A stretch of 12,449 nt of DNA from assembly GCA_021828605.1 (NCBI GenBank), contig JAJZEG010000145.1, forward strand, positions 1 to 12,449, written 5' to 3'. This document shows positions 1 through 6,175 of this stretch, piece by piece. The translations under genes were made by a program, and so were the position numbers. The DNA is from Pseudomonadota bacterium (GTDB taxonomy: Bacteria > Pseudomonadota > Alphaproteobacteria > Acetobacterales > Acetobacteraceae). Under the pieces are notes generated by a model. The model was not told the origin of the DNA, did not search any database, and saw nothing but the letters and a program-made list of their open reading frames with translations. Each line of letters begins with the position of its first letter. Within the stretch, counting starts at the first letter, position 1.

Positions 1-1
1 T

Positions 2-565
2 CCAGTCACCTTCGCCCGAATGCTCGATGCGCCGCCGCCTGTGGTTGCGCAAATAAGAGGTTGGGATTTGGCGGCGACCGCCGCCGACGGGCGTAGTGAT
101 CCGGATTGGACCGTGGGGGTGAAAATTGGTCTTACCGCCGAGGGCAATTACGTTGTGCTCGATGTGGTGCGCGCACGCGTTGCCGCCAGCGACCTTGAGC
201 AATTATTGGTGAGCACGGCGCGTCGCGATGGCGCCATGACACAAATTTCACTGCCGCAAGATCCTGGTCAAGCCGGGATATGGCAGGCGCAGGCGCTTAC
301 GAGAAGCCTGTCAGGATTTTCGGTGATCTCCAGTCGGGAGAGCGGCGCCAAATTGACCAGGGCGCAGCCCGCTGCGGCGGCTATGCGGTCAGGGCGTCTG
401 AGTATTTTGCGGGCAGAATGGACCGATCAATTTCTCGCCGAGCTTCGGGCCTTTCCTGATGGTGATAAGGATGATCAGGTGGATGCGTTAGCGCGTGCCC
501 TCGCTGGCGTTAGTGATGTTCCGCCGCCCACGCGGGTGTTTAATTTGTCGATGATGGGGAGATAG
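2..565 (+). CDS. Phage terminase large subunit, C-terminal nuclease domain (5' end cut by window)
   Basis: This is the C-terminal end of the motor protein that cuts concatemeric phage DNA and pumps it through the portal into the procapsid. The frame is open to the window edge, so the N-terminal ATPase domain lies outside; the ATG at 20 is probably an internal methionine. What remains looks like the RNase H-fold nuclease. Counting from the ATG at 20, there is an acidic strand with GWDLA (Asp16), a PQDPGQAG motif (Asp81) and a late GDKDDQVDALA motif (Asp151, 152 and 155), in the order of the catalytic acidic residues of terminase nucleases. DDQVDALA is very typical of the family's last motif. 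The portal gene starts 3 bases after the stop, the usual order. Family call is from motifs and context; I am confident of it. Confidence 0.93.
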   Translation, partial: PVTFARMLDAPPPVVAQIRGWDLAATAADGRSDPDWTVGVKIGLTAEGNYVVLDVVRARVAASDLEQLLVSTARRDGAMTQISLPQDPGQAGIWQAQALTRSLSGFSVISSRESGAKLTRAQPAAAAMRSGRLSILRAEWTDQFLAELRAFPDGDKDDQVDALARALAGVSDVPPPTRVFNLSMMGR

Positions 566-568
566 TCG

Positions 569-1963
569 GTGTTTGATGCGATCAGCAACTTGATCGGCGC
601 CGACCAGGCTTTGCCTGCACGTGCGCAACGGTTGGCTTTGTATCAGCGTGTTCTTGATGGCACGCTTTATGATGATTTGCCCTACGACTTCCAAGATGAG
701 CATAATCGTGCGGGCGAGTATATTCCCCTGCGTCAGCGTCGGCCCTCGGTGCGCTATGGGCTGTGCCGAATGGTAGTGGAAGATTCGGTTGCATTGTTAT
801 TCAGTGCAGCTCATTTTCCGTCGATTGAGTGCGAAGACCCTGCGACGACGAAAATGCTTGAGACAATTATCCGCGACCATCAGCTCAATGCGCTGATGAT
901 TGAAGCGGCGCTGACCGGATCGGTTGGTTCGGTGGCGTTGTGGATGCGGGTTTTAGACGGGCGATTGTATTTTTCGGTGTTGCGCACGACGTTTTTGACG
1001 CCCAGCTGGTCGGTGCGGGCCCCTGATCAATTGGAGCGCGTCACCGAAAAATATCGGGTTGGTGGCGCTGAATTGCTGGAGCGCGGCTATCCCGATATTG
1101 ATCCTGTCGGTGATTATTGGTTTCAGCGCCAATGGACCGCGCAGGATGAGCTTTGGTTTGAACCGGTGCCGGTGGATCAGGAGGCGCCATCGACAATCGA
1201 TGCGTCGCGCAGCGTGCGGCATAATTTGGGATTTGTGCCGATTGTTTGGGTGCGGAATTTACCGGGCGGCGATGAGATTGATGGGGCCTGCACTTTTCGT
1301 CCGGCGATCGATACCTCGATTGAGATTGATTACCAATTATCGCAGGTGGGGCGCGGTCTCAAATATGCGTCTGATCCGACCTTGCTGATCAAGGAGCCTT
1401 TGGGTTTTGATCGTGAGTTGATCAAAGGGGCCGGCAATGCGATGCGGGTTTCGCAGCATGGCGATGCAAAATTGTTAGAAATTGGTGGCACCGCGTCAGC
1501 CGCGGTGATTGATTATGTGCGCACCTTGCGCGAGTTCGCGTTAGAAAGCGTGCATGGTAATCGGGCGAATGCCGATCGGCTAGCGGTGGCACCTTCCGGG
1601 CGGGCTTTGGAGCTGATGAACCAGGGCTTGATTTGGCTCGCTGATAATTTGCGAATCTCCTATGGCCATGGCGGGCTGCTCAAGCTGCTTCGCATGATTT
1701 TGGCCGCGCGACAACGGTTTGAAATTACCTTGTCAGGGACGATTATGCCGTGCGTTGACCCGCATGTGCCGATGCGTTTGCGCTGGCCGAATTGGTATCC
1801 GGTGTCCGCCGATGATCGGTTGAAGGAAGCCCAGGCGATTGCGACGCTCGCGGGTGCGGGGCAGATTTCGCAGGAGACCGCGGTGAATAACCTTCGCCAT
1901 CATTTGACGATTACCGATGTTGAAGCAGAGCTCACCCGAATCAGACAGGAGCAAGGCGACTGA
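569..1963 (+). CDS. Phage portal protein
   Basis: Portal proteins form the dodecameric ring at one capsid vertex through which DNA enters and to which the tail is joined. The start is GTG at 569, with GGGGAG at 556-561 seven bases upstream. At 464 residues the length is normal for portals. The N-terminal part has a helical segment with LPYDFQDEHNRAGEYIPL, the middle is mixed alpha/beta, and the C-terminal part has a long helix (LLKLLRMIL) followed by LRWPNWYPVSADDRLKEAQA and then AGAGQISQETA. That last part matches the common portal ending, in which a W-P segment is followed by a helix and a 'G-I/L-S-x-E-T/A' motif. It sits between the terminase and a scaffold-like gene, which supports the call. 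I cannot name the exact portal family without a profile search. Confidence 0.88.
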   Translation: MFDAISNLIGADQALPARAQRLALYQRVLDGTLYDDLPYDFQDEHNRAGEYIPLRQRRPSVRYGLCRMVVEDSVALLFSAAHFPSIECEDPATTKMLETIIRDHQLNALMIEAALTGSVGSVALWMRVLDGRLYFSVLRTTFLTPSWSVRAPDQLERVTEKYRVGGAELLERGYPDIDPVGDYWFQRQWTAQDELWFEPVPVDQEAPSTIDASRSVRHNLGFVPIVWVRNLPGGDEIDGACTFRPAIDTSIEIDYQLSQVGRGLKYASDPTLLIKEPLGFDRELIKGAGNAMRVSQHGDAKLLEIGGTASAAVIDYVRTLREFALESVHGNRANADRLAVAPSGRALELMNQGLIWLADNLRISYGHGGLLKLLRMILAARQRFEITLSGTIMPCVDPHVPMRLRWPNWYPVSADDRLKEAQAIATLAGAGQISQETAVNNLRHHLTITDVEAELTRIRQEQGD

Positions 1964-2367
1964 TGACCGATACTCAACCCGGAACGCAAACAGATGACTT
2001 GGTGACTAACGACGATTGGCGGATGCGGGCGGAGGTTGCCGAAGCGACCTTGATTCAGAAACAGTCGGAGGCTGATGAGCGGCTGAAGCGCGCGGAATTG
2101 AAAATCGCTGCAATTCGCGCCGGTATGATTGATTTGGATGGTTTGAAGTTACTCGATTTTGGTCAAGTCAAGCTGGCCAGTGATGGCACTGTTCCTGATG
2201 CCGTCGAGATTATCGCGGACTTGCGTAAGTCGAAAGGCTGGTTGTTTGGTGCGGCATCCTCCTCATCGGTGGCAACGGCGCCGCGTGTGCAACCGCCGCG
2301 CACGCGCACGGCTCAAGAGATGACCGAAGCTGAATGGCGCGCGGCGCGCACGGCGCTGATTAAATAA
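1963..2367 (+). CDS. Putative capsid scaffolding protein
   Basis: Scaffolding proteins guide assembly of the procapsid and then leave. This 134-residue protein is charged and helical at residues 20-53 (EVAEATLIQKQSEADERLKR, a likely coiled coil). It then has AIRAGMIDLDGLKLLD (residues 50-65), the hydrophobic hairpin seen in phage scaffolds of the GP20-like type. After that comes a helix ending LRKSKGWLFG (87-96), like the common scaffold ending of a Lys-rich helix followed by an aromatic/Leu-Phe motif. A Ser/Pro/Arg-rich linker (98-116) leads to a short basic C-terminal helix, which in scaffolds is often the capsid-binding element. The ATG shares one base with the portal stop (TGATG), with AGGAG at 1947-1951. 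Its place between portal and major capsid gene is the classical one. No protease motif is visible. Confidence 0.75.
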   Translation: MTDTQPGTQTDDLVTNDDWRMRAEVAEATLIQKQSEADERLKRAELKIAAIRAGMIDLDGLKLLDFGQVKLASDGTVPDAVEIIADLRKSKGWLFGAASSSSVATAPRVQPPRTRTAQEMTEAEWRAARTALIK

Positions 2368-2479
2368 TCCACTAACAGCGCGCCTCCGCGCGCAAAGACT
2401 TTGCTTAATCGTTTGTTTTCACCGCGTGGGAAACTGCGCACGCTTTTGCACGTTTCAATGTCAATAGAAGGACCGACAA
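2368..2479 (+). other. Intergenic gap before the major capsid gene
   Basis: This is the only sizeable non-coding stretch in the window (112 bases). It holds a GC hairpin near its left end and a clear Shine-Dalgarno GAAGGA (2467-2472) seven bases before the capsid ATG. Between them is an AT-richer stretch (about 2397-2420). I looked for -35/-10 pairs with 16-18 base spacing and found none convincing. A role in raising capsid expression relative to scaffold is plausible but inferred. Confidence 0.6.
2378..2393 (+). other. GC-rich hairpin upstream of the major capsid gene
   Basis: The sequence reads GCGCGC-CTCC-GCGCGC, a perfect 6-bp stem with a 4-base loop, ten bases after the scaffold stop codon. 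It is followed by AAAGACTTTGC, not a run of T, so it is not a typical intrinsic terminator. It could be a weak attenuator, an RNA processing site or a 5' stabiliser for capsid mRNA. Function is not shown by the sequence. Confidence 0.45.
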
Positions 2480-3802
2480 ATGAGTATTGATAATTTTCCG
2501 ACTGCGTTACAGCCGATTATCCAGCAAGGGTTTCTCGAGCGTGAATTCGAGCAGGCTTTGCACTCGAAATTGGGCTATCGGATGATCGCTGATCGTGAGT
2601 CATTCGCGGTCGGTATTGGCGAGACTTTGACTAAGACGAGGGCTGGCCTAAAGCCTTCAGTCACCACGCCGATTGCGGCGGCGACCAACACCAATTTGGA
2701 TAATGGCCTGATTTCGCAGAGTTGGGGCGTCGAACAATATACGGTGACCCTCAATTTCTACGCGGCGACGCAGGATTTGAATATGGTGACCAGCCGAGTT
2801 GGCATCGCCAGTCAGTTTTTGCAGAACGCGGCGACGAATGGCGAGCAGGCGGCGCGGAGCCTTGATGAGCTGGCGCGCAATGCGTTGTTTGCGCCCTATT
2901 TCGGCGGCAATACGCGAGTCTCGGCTTCGCTAACAGCGGACTCGCCGACGATTACCGTTGATGATATTCGCGGCTTTACCACGATTTTTGTCAATGGCGT
3001 GCAGACCGGCGTGTCGCCATCGGCGACGTTGGCGGTGACGGTCAACGGCACCAACTATGTGCTCATCGGCGTGACGCCGGATATGAGCAGTAGCTCGTCG
3101 GCCCCCGGCGGCATTTCGGGGCAACTGACCTTCAGCAATCCAGTTTTGGTGGCTGATGGCGCTGCCGGTAACCCGGTGATTGCGAGCACGGCGAGTGCGA
3201 TCAAGCGGCCTTCTGGACGATTGGCGACGACGCAGTTGCAAGCGACCGACTTGCTGACCATGTCGACGCTGCTTGATGCGGTCGCAGCGTTGCGATTGAA
3301 TGCGGTGCCCGAGATTGATGGCGCTTATAATTGCTATCTTGATCCGGTATCAGCACGGCAATTATTTGCTGATCCGGATTTCCGGCAGTTATTCCAGGGC
3401 GCAACCTCGGCGAATTCAGTATTTCGCCAGGGTATGGTCAATAATTTCCTGGGATTGCGCTTCATCACCACGACCGAGGCCTATGTTCAGCAAATCCAAG
3501 GCAGCAACGGATTGTTCGTGCGTCGCCCGATTGTGTGTGGACAGGGCGCGCTGATTGAGGCGGATTTTGCCGGGATTGGCACCAATGATATCGGCACCAA
3601 GGATGCGTTGGTGCATATTGTTGATAGTGTCGCGATGGTGACCCGCGAACCGCTTGATCGGTTGCAGCAAATCATTGCGCAATCCTGGTATTGGATTGGC
3701 GGGTTCTGTGCGCCGTCGGACACCACGACCACGCCGGTTCAGGTTCCGACGGCGACCAATGCCAATTTCAAACGCGCGGTGATGATCGAGCATATCGGTT
3801 AA
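2480..3802 (+). CDS. Major capsid protein (HK97-fold type, N4 gp56-like)
   Basis: This is the likely main shell protein, 440 residues. The ATG at 2480 follows a good Shine-Dalgarno (GAAGGA, 2467-2472). Residues 80-140 give a pattern typical of N4 gp56-like capsid proteins: WGVEQYTVTLNFYAATQDL, then helical material with LDELARNALFAPYFGGNT. Residues 242-340 (RPSGRLATTQLQATDLL, then LDPVSARQLFADPDFRQLF, QGMVNNFLGLRF) look like the P-domain with its ligand-facing helices. The C-terminal part returns to beta structure (IVCGQGALIEADF, VHIVDSVAMVTREPLDRLQQ). Between about 150 and 240 lies a Ser/Thr/Val/Gly-rich beta segment that looks like an inserted surface domain. No N-terminal delta domain or upstream protease is seen. 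Placement after a scaffold-like gene and before connector genes supports the call; the exact family is less certain. Confidence 0.88.
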   Translation: MSIDNFPTALQPIIQQGFLEREFEQALHSKLGYRMIADRESFAVGIGETLTKTRAGLKPSVTTPIAAATNTNLDNGLISQSWGVEQYTVTLNFYAATQDLNMVTSRVGIASQFLQNAATNGEQAARSLDELARNALFAPYFGGNTRVSASLTADSPTITVDDIRGFTTIFVNGVQTGVSPSATLAVTVNGTNYVLIGVTPDMSSSSSAPGGISGQLTFSNPVLVADGAAGNPVIASTASAIKRPSGRLATTQLQATDLLTMSTLLDAVAALRLNAVPEIDGAYNCYLDPVSARQLFADPDFRQLFQGATSANSVFRQGMVNNFLGLRFITTTEAYVQQIQGSNGLFVRRPIVCGQGALIEADFAGIGTNDIGTKDALVHIVDSVAMVTREPLDRLQQIIAQSWYWIGGFCAPSDTTTTPVQVPTATNANFKRAVMIEHIG

Positions 3803-3812
3803 GGAGGCAGGC

Positions 3813-4121
3813 ATGTCGACAGGGGCAAGCTTGCCGTTTCGGCCAGCCGGAACGGCGGTTGTTGCGGCGAGCACCACGGCGGTCAGCGTTGGGTTGCCGC
3901 CCGGTGGGTCGAGTGTGTTGATTTATAATGGGGCGGGGTCGGTCGCCTTTGTGCGGTTTGGCATGGTGGGGGAGACGGTTGCCGTATTGAGTGACACGCC
4001 GGTTCCCCCCGGGGCGCGGATGCTATTTGATGCGGGGCAATTGGTGACCGCGGGCAGTGCGATGTTAGCATCCGGGACCGGCAGCGTATATTTCACGCGT
4101 GGCGACGGCTCGGTCTATTGA
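3813..4121 (+). CDS. Small beta-rich virion protein, possible capsid decoration protein
   Basis: This protein has 102 residues, almost no predicted helix, and alternating hydrophobic residues with Gly, Ser and Thr. Its pattern (VLIYNGAGSVAFVRFG near residues 35-50, SDTPVPPGARMLFDAG near 60-75, ending VYFTRGDGSVY) recalls small beta-sandwich proteins found in many proteobacterial phages beside the capsid gene or at ends of fibres. A very strong Shine-Dalgarno, AAGGAGG at 3801-3807, overlaps the capsid stop codon, so high expression in step with the capsid protein is likely. A capsid-coating or head-fibre role is inferred from position, size and expression signal; no catalytic motif is present. 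Confidence 0.55.
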   Translation: MSTGASLPFRPAGTAVVAASTTAVSVGLPPGGSSVLIYNGAGSVAFVRFGMVGETVAVLSDTPVPPGARMLFDAGQLVTAGSAMLASGTGSVYFTRGDGSVY

Positions 4122-4122
4122 G

Positions 4123-4527
4123 ATGTCGGGCAGTTTGAATACCGTACCGGGCACGCTGACTGAGGCGCAGAAGGTGGATGTCCGGCGATTCTGTGGCTAC
4201 CCGGCCTATGGTGCGGGTGCCGCAGGATTTGAATCGTGGCGATTTTTCCAAGCCTATGGCACTTTGGAATATCGCATGAATAATATGGCACCATCGGAAA
4301 TCGTGGTTGTGGTGCAGTATTTGGCCACGCTCAACGCTCTGGAATTAGCGATCCCGGAAGCTTCGGGCAATCTGGATACGGATGCCGCAGCGAGCTGGCA
4401 GCATAATCGCAACGAGGTGGGCGACCGGGCGGCGTTATTTGATCAGTGGCGGCGGCGATTATGTGGATTTTTGGGCATGCCGCCCGGACCCGCGTTAGAA
4501 TCATCGGGCATTACGTTAATCGTGTGA
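4123..4527 (+). CDS. Putative head-tail adaptor protein
   Basis: Uncharacterised, 134 residues if it begins at the ATG at 4123 (MSGSLNTVPG), one base after the preceding stop. A GTG at 4099 would add eight residues but lies inside the upstream gene; neither has a good Shine-Dalgarno, so translational coupling is likely. The protein is mainly helical: LTEAQKVDVRRFCGYP, then a long amphipathic segment (PSEIVVVVQYLATLNALELA), then a charged helix with NEVGDRAALFDQWRRRLCGFLG. Helical proteins of this size right after the capsid gene usually act as the head-tail adaptor ring bound to the portal. That role is inferred from size, helical content and position, not from a recognised motif. Confidence 0.5.
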   Translation: MSGSLNTVPGTLTEAQKVDVRRFCGYPAYGAGAAGFESWRFFQAYGTLEYRMNNMAPSEIVVVVQYLATLNALELAIPEASGNLDTDAAASWQHNRNEVGDRAALFDQWRRRLCGFLGMPPGPALESSGITLIV

Positions 4528-4534
4528 GGGTGCG

Positions 4535-5179
4535 ATGGATGGGTTGCGGTTGGCTGACCGAATTGCCTATGGCGGCGGCATGGCGGCGCGCAAGGCAGGC
4601 GTGATTTGCGATGCCTATCGGCCTGTTGATGGGGCGTGCCCGCTCAACCCGGCGCATCGGATGGTTAGGCTTGGTGTTGTTACCCTGCCTGCGGGTGGTG
4701 GATTTAGAGGGCCAGCCGGATTTGGCGTCGCGTTTCGCCAGCTGGTGCTTGATCAGGCCTATATTATGCCAGGCGATTATTTGGTCGGGTCGTCGGGGAC
4801 GTATTTGGTGGCGACCAATGAGCCGCCCGCGCCGGTATTGGGCGTGCAGTGCAACGAGGTGATCACGCTATGGCGCACCGCGACGCCTGCGGTCGCCGGA
4901 GTTAATCCGTATGGTGCGGTGTTGCTGCGGGATGCGCGGGTTGTGCTGAGCGGTTACCCGGCGGCTTTGATCCCGGGCGGCGTTAGTGATCGGGGGCGGG
5001 TCGGGCTGCCCGATGATACTAAATTGCCAGGTTATGTATTGGTTGTTGCCGCCGTCGATGGCGCTGGACCGTTGGTTGCCGATATTGTTCGCGATGGTCG
5101 GGGCCGTCAATTCGTGGTTGATGCTGCGGCGCGGTTTGGCGGGGTTTGGCGATTGGCCTTGACCGAAAGTGTGACGTGA
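4535..5179 (+). CDS. Putative head closure (stopper) or connector protein
   Basis: Uncharacterised, 214 residues, mostly beta. The N-terminal part (RLADRIAYGGGMAARKAGVICDAYRP) is helical and looks like a lead-in arm. The central block (about residues 85-120) has PGDYLVGSSGTYLVATNEPP followed by PVLGVQCNEVITLWR. I recall this type of pattern from conserved but poorly studied proteobacterial phage proteins lying between capsid and tail genes. The C-terminal third (KLPGYVLVVAAVDG, then GRGRQFVVDAAARFGGVWRL) is also beta. ATG at 4535 has GAGGG (4526-4530) four bases upstream, and the stop overlaps the next start. A head-closure role follows from its slot between adaptor-like and terminator-like genes; this is inference. 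Confidence 0.5.
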   Translation: MDGLRLADRIAYGGGMAARKAGVICDAYRPVDGACPLNPAHRMVRLGVVTLPAGGGFRGPAGFGVAFRQLVLDQAYIMPGDYLVGSSGTYLVATNEPPAPVLGVQCNEVITLWRTATPAVAGVNPYGAVLLRDARVVLSGYPAALIPGGVSDRGRVGLPDDTKLPGYVLVVAAVDGAGPLVADIVRDGRGRQFVVDAAARFGGVWRLALTESVT

Positions 5180-6024
5180 TGGCCGATCAATCTGATGTCG
5201 AAAATGCCCTCGTTTCGCTTGTCGCGAATGCGGTCTATCCGGCGGGGAGTGATGCGCCGTCCGCGGTGATTGGTCCGAACGGACCGGTGTTATGGCGGGT
5301 TTATCGCGGATGGCCGACCAGTGCGGTATTGGATGCCGATTTAGCGCAGGGGATTGCCCATGCGACGGTGGTGCCCGGTACCACGCCGATCCGCAATACG
5401 ACGCGGTTTGCCCGCGTCTGGCAGGTGGTGGCGCCGGTTGCTGCATCGTTATCGGTGACGGTTGAGGTGGGCGTGGCCGTTTTTTCCGGGGTGTGCACCG
5501 TCGGTCAGTTAGTGGGTGCCGTAGTTGATGGTGCGATTTTTCCGTATGCGGTGCAGGCTTCGGATAGTCCGGCGACGGTGGCGAGCAATTTGGCGACGTT
5601 GTTACGCGCGGCGGGTTGGATTGTGAATTATCGTGGCGCCAGCCTGAGTGTGCCAGCGGCGCGGTTATTTGCCGCCCGGGTGGTAAGCGGTGCGACGGCA
5701 TTGCAAGAGATTAAGCGTCAGCAACAGCAATTTCAGATCGCTCTGTGGTGTTCTGATCCGCTAACGCGTGATGCGGCTGCGGGCCTTATTGATTGCGCGC
5801 TCGCAGCGCCGCAATTTATCACGCTCGCTGACCGTTCCGCCGCACATTTGGTATTTGCCGGGGGGCTTACCCGTGATCAAGGTGCTAACCAGACGTTATA
5901 TCGACGTGATTTTATCTATGCTGCCGAATATCCGACGACGCTCGCCGAGATCGAGCCCGCTATGTTGTTCGGAGTCGCAGGCCTGTCCGCCAATGGTGCG
6001 TTTGTTGCCGACCTGGTCGGCTGA
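5179..6024 (+). CDS. Putative tail terminator / tail completion protein
   Basis: Uncharacterised, 281 residues. I start it at the ATG at 5179, sharing one base with the upstream stop (TGATG); an ATG at 5146 in the same frame lies inside the previous gene and would add 11 unlikely residues. The opening SDVENALVSLVANAVYPAG, then VYRGWP, LDADLAQG and TTRFARVWQ, is a pattern I associate with conserved proteobacterial phage proteins upstream of tail sheaths. The middle is beta-rich with a Val-rich segment and an LATLLRAAGWIV helix. The last third has a helix (ALQEIKRQQQQFQIALWCSD) and strands ending FIYAAEYPTTLAEIEP. The position directly before the sheath fits a tail terminator, but at 281 residues it is longer than common terminators (about 130-200). 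Confidence 0.5.
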   Translation: MADQSDVENALVSLVANAVYPAGSDAPSAVIGPNGPVLWRVYRGWPTSAVLDADLAQGIAHATVVPGTTPIRNTTRFARVWQVVAPVAASLSVTVEVGVAVFSGVCTVGQLVGAVVDGAIFPYAVQASDSPATVASNLATLLRAAGWIVNYRGASLSVPAARLFAARVVSGATALQEIKRQQQQFQIALWCSDPLTRDAAAGLIDCALAAPQFITLADRSAAHLVFAGGLTRDQGANQTLYRRDFIYAAEYPTTLAEIEPAMLFGVAGLSANGAFVADLVG

Positions 6025-6031
6025 AGGGAAC

Positions 6032-6172
6032 ATGATGATAATCAAGTTGGTTGTGGTGAAGCCGTTTCTGGCCTTCAAGCGCGGCGATGCGATCACTGAT
6101 CCAGCCGAGATTGCGCGGTTGATGGCCGCAGGACATGGCGGCTCGGTCGTGCGTGTTTTGGCGGAGGCATAA
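6032..6172 (+). CDS. Small protein upstream of tail sheath
   Basis: This 46-residue protein begins MMIIKLVVVKPFLAFKRGD. The ATG at 6032 follows GAAGGGA (6023-6029), which overlaps the upstream stop; a second ATG follows at once at 6035. The VKPF-x-x-F-K-R-GD-x-I-x-DPAEI pattern with a C-terminal SVVRV strand recalls small phage proteins carrying a short beta barrel and a 'GD-x-I-x-D' turn. Mu-like phages also have a short protein (DUF2635 type) just before their sheath gene, so position and size match even though homology is not proven. The spacing of its Shine-Dalgarno and its coding-like sequence make it a real gene in my view. Function unknown. Confidence 0.65.
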   Translation: MMIIKLVVVKPFLAFKRGDAITDPAEIARLMAAGHGGSVVRVLAEA

Positions 6173-6175
6173 ATC

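Noticed and set aside
2378..2393. Intrinsic terminator before the capsid gene
   Set aside because: The GC stem is perfect but is not followed by a T-run, and the downstream capsid gene has no convincing promoter of its own.
2395..2470. Sigma70-type promoter in the gap before the capsid gene
   Set aside because: TTGCTT and TTGCAC elements occur, but no matching -10 lies 16-18 bases downstream of either.
4868..5701. 277-residue reading frame on the minus strand
   Set aside because: It lies antisense to two well-formed connector genes, is dominated by Pro, Arg, Ser and His, and has no ribosome binding site; it looks like a by-product of the codon bias of the + strand genes.
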